DNA of 64,000 bases from Myrica gale (GCA_963930655.1 OZ005620.1:3115001-3179000), one strand, 5' to 3'; positions 23,373-35,577 are shown, counted from the stretch's first letter. The notes: generated by a model from the sequence alone, not told the origin. A program made the numbers and translations.

Positions 23373-24099
23373 TTAATGGGTTACAGAAAACAAAAACCGT
23401 ATAAAAACATTTGTCCATATCCACTCCGACAAAAACATCATCGGCTCCAAATTTTCAACGCTGCGATTGGGACAATCAAAGGTGAAGCTTGGACTAGACG
23501 TCTAGACCAACCTCTTGGTGAAAGTTAGTTGGCCTTTCATCTCCCCCGTGGCTCTCCTTTTTGCAGAGCTTCGCCTGTGGGGACTCCCCACAGGAAAAGC
23601 CTCGTACGAACACTCACTTTCTCCACTTTTGTGCAACAAAGTTTTGAAGCACATGGCATTGATTAGCGGAGAACTCGTCACAGGTTCCAAGTGGCCGATA
23701 ACAGGGATAGCAACAGGTTAAATGGCAATTTGGCTCACTCCTGCAAAGGTTCTTCCCACTTGGAGGCTCCACGAGGCGAAACAAATAAAATAAAAAACGG
23801 TGTTAGGATCAAATATGTCCATATCAGTAATTGTCAGAACTCGTCGAGGCCAATGAAATGATTTTCTAACCAAAAATCAACCCCATCATATTTCTCCCTT
23901 ATAATTCAATGCTACTGTGGGTGAGAATGAATTATTAGAATTTGGTATTAATTCAATGAATCAATTTGATAAGAAGAGAAAGAATAATACAAAACCCAGT
24001 ACACGCGATAATTGACAGCTGACCATGAACATTGCCCAATTTGAGATACAATTAGGAAAAGGCTGAAATAATGTAGGGAAGACGAGCAGCTGAGGCCTA
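23373..24099. other. Intergenic DNA, no gene recognised
   Basis: A 69-codon frame at 23515-23721 is open on both strands but shows no domain, and I do not call it a gene. No repeat with clear ends. Confidence 0.4.
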
Positions 24100-24180
24100 A
24101 GGTGGGATTTAGCTGTCAAAATTTTGAGGGTTTAACAATTTTTGTGTATTAAAATTGGTGAAAAAGTGAAAAGAGATAAT

Positions 24181-24347
24181 CGCAGGGTAATTCGGATGGT
24201 GAAAGGCCTAGTAAACGGGCTCATTCGCAGGTTTGGCACTTACCATGATCAAAATCCTATTTAACTAGTGTTGTGGGGTTTTGAGCTCTCTACATGCCTG
24301 ATTTTGTACTTCAAGGTTTTGGTATTTCCTCATCACCAAAAAAAAAT
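24181..24347 (+). mobile_element. Short polyadenylated retroelement fragment
   Basis: About 167 bp ending in an A-run after 'ggtatttcctcatcacc', inserted in the MITE. The flanks 'agataat' and 'agatgat' look like an imperfect target duplication. Probably a 5'-truncated L1 3' end. Confidence 0.5.
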
Positions 24348-24392
24348 AGATGATTTGGGTGAATTTTTTATGTTTATTTTGATAAAAAAAAT

Positions 24393-24835
24393 GGATTAAA
24401 TATATTTTGTTCCCTTATTTTGGGGTATTTACACATTGTACCTCGATGTATTATTTTTTAGACATTGGACTCATAAAGTTACACATTTTTTCGATTTAGA
24501 CCATTTATGGTAATTGTGAATTAATTTAGACAAATTCCGTCAAAATATTTACACAATGTCACTTTATCTTTGAGAGTATTTACATATTGTCCTCTTATCA
24601 TTGAGTATATTTACATATTGTCCTCTTATCTTTGAGTATATTTACACATTGCACCCCGATGACAGTCAAGTGAGAGTCATGTTTTGACAGAATTCGTCTA
24701 AATTAACGTCTAATTACAGTACATGGTCCAAATCAAAAAAAATTGTAACTTTATGAGTCCAATATCTCAAAAATAATACATGGAGTGCAATGTGTAAATA
24801 TCTCCAGAGATAAGGGGTAAAAATGTATTTAATCC
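24393..24835. mobile_element. MULE-type MITE
   Basis: 443 bp. The left end GGATTAAATATATTTT and right end ATGTATTTAATCC are inverted repeats, and the arms continue ('attttggggtatttacacatt' against 'aatgtgtaaatatctcc'). The flanks AAAAAAAAT and AAAAAAATT match at 8 of 9 bases, consistent with a 9-bp duplication though low in complexity. It contains short internal near-repeats 'tatttacatattgtcctcttatc'. Confidence 0.75.
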
Positions 24836-24930
24836 AAAAAAATTATTTAATAAAGAGAATCTATTTTAAAATTATTTTATTAAACTAAATATTTAATACG
24901 GTCAAAATTTTGGCAGCCAAATAGCACTTA

Positions 24931-25276
24931 GTTTGAGCTGTGGTCCACGACGACAAGTTAAGTAAAATAATTGAAGAAATGCAAAATTAGTCAAGATTTT
25001 TGTTGAAAGACGTAACGCTCAAGACAAATTTGATAGGTCATGGTGTAGAATGGATTGACCTAATCCTTTTTATATAAGGAGTATCCTATTGATATTTCTC
25101 GGATTACGCGACTAAGTCACATGCGTAGCCGGGGCGAGAAACGTAGCTTTTGCCGGAGACTATTAGCTCCGGGAAGTTTGAATTATGGTTCCCAACCCCA
25201 TTGAGGTTTTTTATTGGAGTGAATATATGCTGGATGTACGTAGAAAAAAAAGAGTATATGCTGGATGCAGTTAAAA

Positions 25277-25310
<34 letters not shown>

Positions 25311-26141
25311 TGGAGGCACCTATGCACCGATCCGATTCTTTTCGATAATCGCACCTACTAAAGATTTATGTTGTACTGAGACGACAGGGAACCTTCCAAT
25401 TTCTATTCCGAAAGATGATGATTAGACCCAGAGGCAACAGCCCATAACAGCTAAAACATGCTGGTCCTGAGGCCTTGGCATCATTGAGCCCAGACTTTTT
25501 TTTTTTTTCTAAGTCATTGAGCCCAGACAAACGGCAGTAATATTCACCATCATCTTGCCCTTTAGAGGTTAGGACACAGAAGTAGTGATTGGGGTCTTGT
25601 GGATGGAGATTTCGCCGCTTAAGACACCCATTTTGTAGCCTTCCAAAGCAGCATGTCGGGTGTTTTGTTAAAGATAAGATAACAGTTGCTTCTATAGAGC
25701 TTTTTGACTAATAGCCTTTTTCCAGGAAAGGGAAGATGATGCTTTTGTTGGCCGAATTTTGGGACGCCCATTTCCCTTTTTATGTGAAATGCCCACCGCG
25801 GCCCACTAGGAAATGCTTCCCAAAGCTTCGACTAAAGAAACCTTTCTGATATGGAAGAAAATTTAATTGTATATGGACAACAACGATTATATCACAGTAA
25901 GAAAAAGGCCATTAAAGTAGCACCATCAGCAAGAAAGGAAACTGAGTTTATAAACAAACAAAAAAAAGGCATTGATGTCTCCGTAACAGCCTGTGGATCT
26001 TTTCATGCTGTTTTACAGGGAAAAAGAAAATTCAATGCAGCAAACATTGCGAAGAAAAAACAAACCATTTAAGATATTTACATTTTCTTTGCAAATATTT
26101 TTGTAATTTTTCTCTGCGATTTTGTTGCGTTCCCATGTACA
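24931..26141. other. Intergenic DNA 3' of SMPD4
   Basis: Contains a (TA)n microsatellite at about 25277-25302. Two ORFs (25150-25425, 25851-26072) have no recognisable domain. The 3' UTR of SMPD4 should lie just left of 26142. Confidence 0.45.
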
Positions 26142-29100
26142 CTATACCCTATGAAACAGTCCAAAAGCTTTCTTCAGTACCCCAAATACAACGGACAGAA
26201 GCAAAACCATCACAATTTTTTTTGACGCTAACATCCTAAGGTTCACCCTCACACCATGGTTTCTCATAGGCCTCACCACCGCAGACACCAAATTCAGAAG
26301 CCAAGACGTAATTGCACACAACACCACCTTCATTGTTTCCGTAGGCCCGCACACATTGCCCACATCGTTTGAGACCTCCACATTAAACCATGAAGAGCCC
26401 TCTTGGCTGCTCTCTGCCTGGGTCAGTCCAAGGCTCTCATTCAACCGAGCAGAAAACTTGACTAGCAGTTTTGCAAGCCATGCAATTTCGTCATCATAGA
26501 ATGGGCGCTTCATCCAGTCACCCTTGTATTTGATTTCTGACAATACGCGGTTGCCAACTCTTCTCGGCTTAAAGATATCATCCCGGGATTGTGAACAAAA
26601 TTTTGCTTCTGGGGAAAATGACAGGGTCCTCACTGTGTGGCCACCAAACAAGCAGCTTACCTGCGCTTTCAATGAATCTATACACTTAAGGCTGTCAGCA
26701 AGGTTATCACTTGAAATTGCATGGAACTCAGCTTCTGCTCGCAATATAAACAGCTGCAAACAAAACCACGACAAATTCCATGAGATCCTGGATGATTTTC
26801 ATAGAAATTATTAGGGGAAAAACATATGGATAGAAAAAAATAGCACTAAAAACCTGAAGTAGTTGTTGTCCACCGTTGTCCTCATCACTAAAAAGGCGTA
26901 AATCTTTATTCCAGTTCTCATGCAAGAAAGATCCATCGGCATCACTTTCACATAAGCCATCTTCCCAGTCCTATTGTCATGAGTACATAATACCAAAATA
27001 ATCAATATGATAAAATTAAACAGTACACTCTTGCAATACGAATGTTATCAAAAATACACATAACCCCCTCATCAGAACCATCATTGAAGACAAGAAACAC
27101 CCAAAAGATCCTATCAGCACATTAATTAATGTAGTGTTTGCAAACCAAAATTTTTGTTTTTTTATTGGGGGGGGGGGTTGTGAAAACATGAACAGAGAGA
27201 TGATTTGCATGATTTTTTTTTATGTTTATTATAATGGAAATAGATTATTTTATTAGACCAAAATTTAGGGACTCAAACGCCACCTAAAGGAGTTGTACGA
27301 GTTTTTGTCAATGTTCAACGGGTCAGATTTACTTTTGACATAGGATCAGCTTTTTACATTACAAGAATGGTAGCGATACAAAGGTCTCAGAGCTCCTTTA
27401 CTTAAAATGTGTCGCATGGCACTGGCATACAGGAGGGAAAGGTGACTCTACCTGCAACTGTTCACGAATTGAAGGAACAAATCTGCATAAGCTACCTAGC
27501 ATTGATTTGCCAGATCCTGCTTGTTTGGTATGAAAAACCGTATCCAGATTCTTGATAAGGTCAACTAGCTCTTTAGATGATGTCAATATGTTCATAACCT
27601 GTAAAAAGGGCACATTAGAAAGGAAATTGATGAAGGAAACCGAGATCTACAGATTTAAGGGACAGGTGGCTCCCCATGTCTCATAAGTAAGTACCAATCA
27701 GGACACAAAAATAATGGCAGACACTAAAGCCATTGTTCGTGAAACAAGTTCCATACACTCATACTTTAAAAGACAAGCATAGGAACCAATAAACTTTTTG
27801 ATGTTCTCTTATACAAATGAATAGCCGGTAACATATATGGAATTGACCTCCTTTCCTTCTGCAACAAGAACTTGCTCGTAGGCTTAGCCTGGACTAAATC
27901 CAGATCCATATCAAACTGAAATGAACCAAACCATGAACATGACATGGAACGATTTTTTACAGACTTTCTGAAGCCGACAGATAGGTGAAATCTTTCTGGT
28001 AGTCTTAAATACACAAATTTCTTTAGTTCCAGGTCCTATGTTATTTTTCTCTATTTCTACTCTCTAAATTTCTTTTTCAGCAAAGGAAAAAGGTACTGTA
28101 ATATTTGAAATCCAGTGTCAGTGTAGTGCTCACAAAATCCCAAGATTTACCAACCCGGGCTACTCACACAGTGGTTCTGAGAGTCCAAGATCAGAAATCC
28201 CGATTCCAGAATTTCCCGGACTCGACTACATTGGCAATGTTCAAAGCCTGTTGAATTCCACAGCACTCTAATTAGTACTCCTTTAAAACTCAATCTAGAA
28301 AACAGATTGTTCAAAACCTTATTTCTCAAGGCATGCAGCCTGATGCTAAGTATGCAGAATACAGTCCTATCTCAAGGATGACGTGGGACTTCTCCCATGA
28401 GATGTTTACCAAGGTATAAAGTCAATCCAGACTGATACTTAAACATTCAATATGAGACCCACATTAGTTCTCATGTTCTAATGGTAATTTTCAAGATCTC
28501 CATGTCCCAACTCTCAACATTTCGTTATGAGCAAACACGTTGTCATCTTATCAACTGACCTATTTGAGACATAAACACAGTACGCCACCTTCTCATCAAT
28601 GAAATATGCTTCACAAGTAAGGGCCGCCTTCTCATTAGAGCATTCCTAGCAGCTTATTCAAATTTGACTCTCTACTTTAACCAAAAAGCACACTTCTTTA
28701 TTTTAACTATCAACTTTTTAAAAACACTCACAGCAGCTTCTCTATTTTACCATCTACTTTTAGTATTCTATTTAAATATTATTTTTCAAAAATTTCTTTA
28801 TTCTTACTCTAACATTTATATTTTTTAATATTAGTCTTATCCTAAAAGGTTGGATTTTTAAAATTTTGTCTTTTCCTAACGGTTGTAATTTTTTAAACTT
28901 TAAGATAGTGAAGTGAACATTGGTTCTCTAAAAATAGAAAAGAAAAAAGAAAAAGAAAAGATACATAAAAAAGAAAACGAAAAGAAAAAAGGGATAAAGA
29001 TACTAATATTTTAAGACAGTGAAGTAAATAGTGGTTCTCTAAAATCAGAGAACCACTTAAATTTTTTTTTTGTTAAAAATTGTTAGAATAGATAAGTTGA

Positions 29101-30969
29101 TAGGAATGCTCTTAATGAAATATTTTAAAGAAGTGAGGGTCATGTAAGCATGCAACATGCACCATAGAAGTTATGTTGCAGCAAGAGAAACTAAAGGGCT
29201 AGAATTTTCTCGATCCAGCTCAATTAATACATGGAGATAGATAAGCTAAATTATATTACTTTTAAACCATCATTGTGTTCGCCCAACAAAATGCAGTTCG
29301 ATTCTAAGAAATAGCTGGATTTTTAGTCAATGTTGGTTATGCAAAATCACGCACTCCAATGGGTATAAGGAATCTATGGAGAACCTAATTAGAAAAAGAA
29401 CGAAAACATAGTGCAAACAAGGGACTAGCCAAAACTTGTGATTAAGAAACGAACCTTGGAGACCATCCTGACTACAATTTCCACATCGGTGTGGAGAAAC
29501 TTGTGCGCAAACCCGATGAAATGCATTACCAATGAACTGTAATACAGGTAATTAGACAACACATAGCCTTGCCAAGCAGGGGTATACCCATGCCCAGAAC
29601 CTTGACGCCGAAAATTCTCCATCTTGACACTCTGACTAGAACCATCCACAATCGAGTTGAGTTCAGCAAAATCATCCCAGCTGATTGTCCAAGGCTCCAT
29701 ATGATAAATCCAAACATCAAACACCTCCGAGGCATTTTTAATTGAAGTCCCCAATGGGGAAAACAAGAATGTCCTCAATATAAACCGGTATAGCGGCCTC
29801 TGAATCCACGCGTTCCACGAGCCAGCAATATGCACCGGCGTAGACACATCCATCGGCTTCACAGCATCCGAAAAACCTGAATTCGAAGCCCTCCACCTCG
29901 GACTTCCAACATTTTCACCCACACCCTCTTCCGTAACGGTTGCGGAGCTCAAATTTAAGTATTTGAGGAACAACTTCACTACGTCTCCCAACCCTGACGC
30001 TGGCGGCGGGGTCTCCCCATAGGCCGAACGAAAAGGAATCGACACGCCAAATGATTTCAATACATTAACGGGCAAGGGGGAGAAGTCGTTGTCAACCAAC
30101 CAGAAATGTATAAAAGTATTGACCACAAACTCCGCGCGCATCGCAATCGATCCATCATACTCGGACGTGTAGTGAAGCAGCGAACTCCGGTAAGGTTGAT
30201 GCGCATTCAAATCGCAAATCGGCACAAATGCGCGAAGATACGCGTAGAGAAGGCGCACATAAAGGTTGCACTCGACTTTCTGTTCATTTCCGCGCTTGGA
30301 AATTGACAATCCGGGGATAGAGGAAGTCCAATTCTCCAACCTCGATTTTCTAACTCTTTTAATTGAAACAGAATCAGAATTCTCGGAGTTCGCTTTGCAA
30401 ACCGGATAATAACAGAACCAGAAGAGATAGTACTCAAAGACGTTGAGCTGGATTTGGTAAGAAGAGGGTTTGATTGGATCGTCGTTGAGCTTGCCTTTGA
30501 ATAAGGGACAGAGATCGGAGAGGGTTCGGGCGTCTTTGCTGGTGGAGATGGCGAAGCGGGCCCACTCGGGGAGGCGTTCGATGGGGAACACATACTTGAC
30601 GAGGGAGAGGCGATCGACGGCAGAGATAGAGTTGAAGAGGACGCCGGAGGGGGAGATGAGGGAGAAAACGGCGTTGACAGAATTCCTGTCGTTGGAGGAG
30701 ACGACGGTGTCAATCCAGCCGCTTGATAGGCGGGGCTTGGAGGAGGATGAGGTGGCGTCGGGGACGCCGAAGAATAGCTTGCAGATGAGGGTGGGGAAGG
30801 CGAGGGAGAAGAAGTGACGGGAGTGGTCGGGTGAGTGGGAGTGCAGGAAGGACTCGATGGAGGCGCAGGTGGAAGATATTTGGGAGGGGGAGGAGGAGGC
30901 GAGTATGGCGGAGGCGAGCTCTTGGGATTTGGACTGCGAATCAACGGCGTAAGAGTGGGGGAGCATCAT
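26142..30969 (-). CDS. Sphingomyelin phosphodiesterase 4-like protein
   Basis: Four coding exons on the minus strand: 30969-29455, 27598-27452, 26970-26854 and 26753-26142, all GT-AG and all joining in phase 0. The CDS is 2391 bp, 796 residues plus stop. The length and pattern fit the plant homologue of SMPD4 (neutral sphingomyelinase 3), a membrane protein of the ER/nuclear envelope linked to sphingomyelin hydrolysis. Visible landmarks include an N-terminal helical region (PTLICKLFFGVPDA), a conserved middle (AGSWNAWIQRPLYRFILRTF and DVWIYHMEPWTISWDDF) and a hydrophobic C-terminus (VMVLLLSVVFGVLKKAFGLF) that would act as a membrane anchor. The start has two ATGs in tandem. Intron 1 is 1.86 kb and carries a MITE. 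A large proline-rich ORF in exon 1 is a frame shadow. The catalytic role in plants, which have little sphingomyelin, is inference from the family. Confidence 0.88.
27130..27290. mobile_element. Tourist-like MITE in SMPD4 intron 2
   Basis: The left 'gtgtttgcaaaccaaaatttt' and right 'aaatttagggactcaaacgcc' ends are imperfect inverted repeats. It contains a run of about ten G at 27169-27178. Shares 'agatgatttgcatgattttttt' with the MITE family near 0.5, 24.3 and 45.9 kb. Confidence 0.55.
28638..29111. mobile_element. PIF/Harbinger-type MITE in SMPD4 intron 1
   Basis: 474 bp with terminal inverted repeats GAGCATTCCTA (left) and TAGGAATGCTC (right) and a 3-bp TTA target duplication (28635-28637, 29112-29114). 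The arms continue (CAGCTTATTC against GATAAGTTGATAG). No coding capacity. The TTA duplication points to PIF/Harbinger (Tourist) elements. Confidence 0.85.
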
Positions 30970-31423
30970 AAAGGATGGTGAGGGGCGAGATTAGCGAGGA
31001 ACTGAAGCTAGGGTTTTTTTTCTCTCTGAGAGGAGCAAGAGAAGAGGGGGTCTTTCGAAAGTTTTAAAACGACGGGATGAGGCAAATGGCGCCCTTTTAT
31101 GGGGAGAGGCGGTAGGGTGTGTACGTGGCGACAGAACGGGAACCTGAGGTGGTGGTTGTCGGCCCTACAGAAAATGCCAAACAGTGGATATTTGGAAGGG
31201 ATTTGACTAAAGTGGGCGGGAATGCTCTGGATTCTGGTAGCTCATCCAAAAGAAGTGCAACCGTTTTTCTTGCCAAACAAGCCACTCGAAAAAGAAAGGG
31301 ATAGAAAAGAAAACCAAAGGCGGAAACTAATATGTAATTTTGTCACTAGATTTTAATACTGTTGATAAGATGATTTTTTTTACTTTTTGTTTATTGAGAA
31401 TATGTAGTGGTGAATTTAAACTT

Positions 31424-33076
31424 CTTTCGTCAAATTTTTGTTAATTTTTAACGAGAATAGCAGCCGACCGCTATTGTTTATTCTATCCGGCAACGACAAC
31501 ATGAAGCTAAGGGTGAAACCGGAACCGGATGGAACCGGAATGGGTCATTCCGGTTCCGGTTCCGGTACTCACCGGAATGAGATTTTCCATTCCGGTTCCA
31601 TTCCGGAATTTACCGGAACGGAACCGGAATTGGAACCGGAACCGGAAATTCCGGTTCCTTATATGGGCCTAAAAAAATATATTTAGTTTAGGCCCAACTT
31701 TTTTTAAAAGCCCAAAGCCAAAATTTGGCTGTTTTTTTTCCTGAACAAATGTCTCTTTAATTATTTTTTCCAAAATATATAAATACAATCATGTATAAAC
31801 GAAGCTAGAGTTAATTGAAATAGGATACCAGCCACTAAAATACTAAATAGATCATTGTGCTTGTCCAACTGATATCCTCAAGTTCTCCATCTCTACAAAA
31901 GAAAAACAAAACAATTATAAGATAAATACTAAGAGAACCAAATAATCAATTAACAAAGCAAAAAATTTAACAAAATAAAAAGTATACCCATATCTAGTTT
32001 GTAACTCAATGGATCATCTCCACCATCAATGTCGGCATCATCTTCATCAAGTATAGGAGTAGCATGCAACCAATTTTGTGCACATATGAGGCCTTCCACG
32101 GTACCAGGCGCCAAAGAAGAGCGAAAAGCATCCAACACTCTGCCGGAAGTGCTAAAAGCGGACTCAGATGGCACGGTAGTAATTGGGATAGCTAACACAT
32201 CCTTTGCAATGCGAGAAAGAACTTGAAACTTCTGAGAATTCACTTTCGTCAAATTTTTGTTAATTTTTAACGAGAATAGCAGACGACCGCTATTGTTTAT
32301 TCTATCCGGCAACGACAACATGAAGCTAAGGGTGAAATCGGAACCGGATGGAACCGGAATGGGTCATTCCGGTTCCGGTTCCGGTACTCACCGGAATGGG
32401 ATTTTCCATTCCGGTTCCATTCCGGAATTTACCGGAACGGAACCGGAATTGGAACCGGAATTTCCGGAACCGGAACCGGAAATTCCGGTTCCTTATATGG
32501 GCCTAAAAAAATATATTTAGTTTAGGCCCAACTTTTTTTAAAAGCCCAAAGCCAAAATTTGGCTGTTTTTTTTCCTGAACAAATGTCTCTTTAATTATTT
32601 TTTCCAAAATATATAAATACAATCATGTATAAACGAAGCTAGAGTTAATTGAAATAGGATACCAGCCACTAAAATACTAAATAGATCATTGTGCTTGTCC
32701 AACTGATATCCTCAAGTTCTCCATCTCTACAAAAGAAAAACAAAACAATTATAAGATAAATACTAAGAGAACCAAATAATCAATTAACAAAGCAAAAAAT
32801 TTAACAAAATAAAAAGTATACCCATATCTAGTTTGTAACTCAATGGATCATCTCCACCATCAATGTCGGCATCATCTTCATCAAGTATAGGAGTAGCATG
32901 CAACCAATTTTGTGCACATATGAGGCCTTCCACGGTACCAGGCGCCAAAGAAGAGCGAAAAGCATCCAACACTCTGCCGGAAGTGCTAAAAGCGGACTCA
33001 GATGGCACGGTAGTAATTGGGATAGCTAACACATCCTTTGCAATGCGAGAAAGAACTTGAAACTTCTGAGAATTCA
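31424..33076. repeat. Tandem duplication of hAT left end plus host flank
   Basis: Unit A (31424-32242, 819 bp) and unit B (32243-33076, 834 bp) are nearly identical; the 15-bp difference is an extra GGAATTTCCGGAACC in the subterminal array. Each unit begins with 84 bp of host MITE sequence ending in CATGAAGC, then the hAT terminus TAAGGGTGAAA, and ends inside the transposase C-terminal codons at 'gagaattca'. The junction at 32242/32243 joins transposase sequence directly to host flank with only one or a few bases of microhomology. Confidence 0.93.
31950..32242 (-). pseudogene. Duplicated transposase C-terminal fragment
   Basis: Second copy of the last 97 codons plus stop of the hAT transposase (the dimerisation motif with SESAFSTSGRV and LICAQNWL), produced by the tandem duplication. 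Upstream it runs into host flank sequence at 32243, so there is no promoter or start. Confidence 0.9.
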
Positions 33077-34949
33077 CCTTCCACCACAACAAAATATCAA
33101 AATGCGCCACCCTTGGTTCCACATCTTCAATCAAGTATCTCTCCACCTCAGACTTACTATCTAGCAAGTTTTGTTGCTGTCGATAAGTAGGAAGACCTCC
33201 CCATAAATGCTGATCAATATTCATCAATTCATCCATATTTGCAGAACTGTGACTTCCACTTGGCTGCTCTGATTGGGCTATGAAACCTCCACTATACTCC
33301 TCAAACATATTTTCTAGAGTACCTCGCACCATAGCAGTGAAATCCATGCCCTTAGCCTTCCCAAAATTGTTGATAGCCCAATACTCTAAAGTGATGAGTT
33401 TAAAGCGAGGATCTAATACCGCAGCTACAAATAAAAGTCTATTCACCTTCCTCAAATCCCCCCAATACTTATCATACTTACTTTGCATCTTTTTAGCCAT
33501 GTCACGAAGTGAGATATCAGAACAATTAACAAAGGTCTCCAAATGAAACTTAATTCTTGCTAACTCCTCAAAAAATGCATTTGAAGTTACATATGAAGAT
33601 CCTGATATGCGTAGGGTGACCTCATAGAACACTTTCAAAAACTTCACAAATAGTTTAATGTGCTCTCAATCCTCAAATACCGGTGACCCCAATCCCTTCC
33701 TCCCATGACTATCTTCATTCAAATACATCACTAAGTTCTCATCTCCATCCAACATATCCTCAAAAACCTCCCGAAATTTTTCAGCCCTTTCTAACATTAT
33801 ATAAGTGGAGTTCCATCGAGTTGGTACGTCCATTTGCAAGAAATTGCTATCAGACAACAATCTATTTGCAGCGGCCTTCTTGAACCCAGCAAGCCTTTGA
33901 GGACTAGATTTCACAAATTTCACAATATTCCGTATCTTTGCAACGGAATCATCCAACTCCTTCAAACCCTCCTGAACTATAAGATTCAAAATATGCGCAG
34001 CACATCGCATATGAATGAAATCATGCTTACACACAACATTTGACCCACCTCCTAATTGTTTTCTTTTCACTTGCTCAATTGCAACATCATTGTTGGTTGC
34101 ATTATCAACCATGATTGTGAGAATTTTGTCAATCCCCCAAATATTCATACATCCCTCTATCTCTTTCCCAATACTAGCCCCCTTATGATCAATTATACGA
34201 CGAAAGTAAATAATCCTCTTATGTAAACACCACCTCCTATCAATAAAGTGGACTGTCACGCACATATAGTTCACATTTTGAACTGAAGTCCACGTATCAG
34301 TGGTAAAACAAACTCTAGGACTTTCTATGACAATCGCCTCTTTCAGCTTAGTCCTTTCTTCTATATACAACTCCATACAATCCTTCATGATCGTTAATCT
34401 ACTGGGCATCTTAAAGCGGGGCTCAAGTCTCTCCACCAATTTTCTAAACCCTAACCTCTGCACAGTCCTAAAAGGCATCTCATCCATTATCAAATATTCA
34501 GCAATCCACCTCCTCACCTCCTTTTCACTATAAGTATCCAACTTCAAAACACCCTTATCTCTCCCTGTTGCTTTCGAAGCATCCATTGTCAACCTAGATT
34601 GAGTCTTGTCTAATTGACCTTGTTGCTTCTTATATGGCAAACAACGTCTCAAATGAGCTCTCATACCCGAAGTCCCATGGCGTTCAGGGTGGCACCCAAC
34701 CTTGGCCTTACAATGATGACATTTGGCTTCAGGGTGTTCAGGTTTGACAACTGGCAAAATTTTAGTAAAGTGATCCCACACAAAACTCTTGCGAGTATTC
34801 TTTCTCTTTTTACTTGGTTGTTCTTCTGACTGATTGGTAATATCCTCATCACCACCAGATTGAGGACTACTAACTGACTCATCAGGTATTGGACCACCAC
34901 TAGGGCAAGACCCTACATTTGTAGTATGTGTAATACTAATCTCATCCAT
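32784..34949 (-). pseudogene. hAT transposase (BED finger, RNase H-like), one stop
   Basis: Read from 34949 the frame is open for 427 codons, meets TGA at 33668-33666 and continues in the same frame to the stop at 32784, about 721 positions in all, the usual length for hAT transposases. Order of parts: acidic N-terminus with a basic KKRK patch, BED-type zinc finger (Cys77, Cys80, His99, Cys103), first catalytic Asp in FTTDTWTS (218), second Asp in MVDNATNN (282), the CAAHILNLIV block, and the C-terminal hAT dimerisation domain (VPSESAFSTSGRV, LICAQNWL). The stop lies at ..VFED-stop-EHIKLF, where family members carry Trp (TGG), so one G-to-A change explains it. No frameshift was found. Confidence 0.93.
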
Positions 34950-35033
34950 CTGACATTAAAAATATTTGATTTTCAATTCATTTGAATAACAAAAAATAAA
35001 TGTAAAATGACTCAATCTATCTAAATGTAAAAA

Positions 35034-35413
35034 TAAATGTAAAATTTTCAGTCTAAGTGTCGATAGTGTCGACACATAATACCATGGTGTCGACACATTG
35101 GTCACACACCAGAAGACATGTCCCAGGCCAATATGATGGTGTCGACACATTGTACAAAGGTGTCGACACATTGCACTATCAACAGAAAGCAGGTTTCCAG
35201 GCCAATATGATGGTGTCGACACATTGGACAAAGGTGTCGACACCATCAACTTGGCCTGGAAACCTGCTTTCTGTTGATAGTGCAATGTGTCGACACCTTT
35301 GTACAATGTGTCGACACCATCATATTGGCCTGGGACATGTCTTCTGGTGTATGACCAATGTGTCGACACCATGGTATTATGTGTCGACACTTAGACTGAA
35401 AATTTTACATTTA
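35034..35413. repeat. 380-bp foldback with GTGTCGACAC palindromes
   Basis: Left arm from 35034 ('taaatgtaaaattttcag') and right arm ending at 35413 ('ctgaaaattttacattta') are inverted copies over about 165-175 bp with few differences, including a 9-bp duplication 'tagtgtcga' in the left arm and one substitution in 'gtgtatgacc'. Each arm carries about five TGTCGACA cores, most as GTGTCGACAC. It sits in the hAT 5' leader between the transposase start and the right terminus. Long ORFs on both strands are mirror images caused by the foldback. Confidence 0.93.
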
Positions 35414-35577
35414 TGTCTTCTGGTGTGTGGCCAAACTTCACAAATTATTCTCATGAGCAATCAAACAATCAGCAAACAATCAACAATCTATATAAAGTAA
35501 CTCATATTATAGTTGAGAAATTAACAAACCCTAAAATCAAATTAAGTAATTAACAAAAACAAACCCTAACTATGTGA

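Larger units (their letters stand above)
24100..24930. mobile_element. Composite MITE with two nested insertions
   Basis: The left end 'gggatttagctgtcaaaattttga' region is matched in reverse at the right end ('caaaattttggcagccaaatagcac'), defining an outer MITE of the Tourist-like type. Inside are a small polyadenylated fragment (24181-24347) and a MULE MITE (24393-24835). Between them the host MITE sequence 'gatgatttgggtgaatttttta' is the same as in copies near 0.5 and 45.9 kb. Confidence 0.6.

Noticed and set aside
30207-30944. 245-codon proline/serine-rich ORF on the minus strand
   Set aside because: It is an alternative frame of SMPD4 exon 1; its composition (PPPPP, SPSP runs) follows from GC-skewed codons of the real frame, which has conserved domains and correct splice sites.
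31424-33076. Two independent hAT insertions side by side
   Set aside because: The second left end is preceded by the same 84 bp of host flank and the same CATGAAGC, and only one right end exists, so a tandem duplication explains it better.
34956-35500. Two ORFs on opposite strands with almost the same protein sequence
   Set aside because: They are mirror readings of the 380-bp foldback; the repeated VSTHWT/GVDTL words come from GTGTCGACAC.
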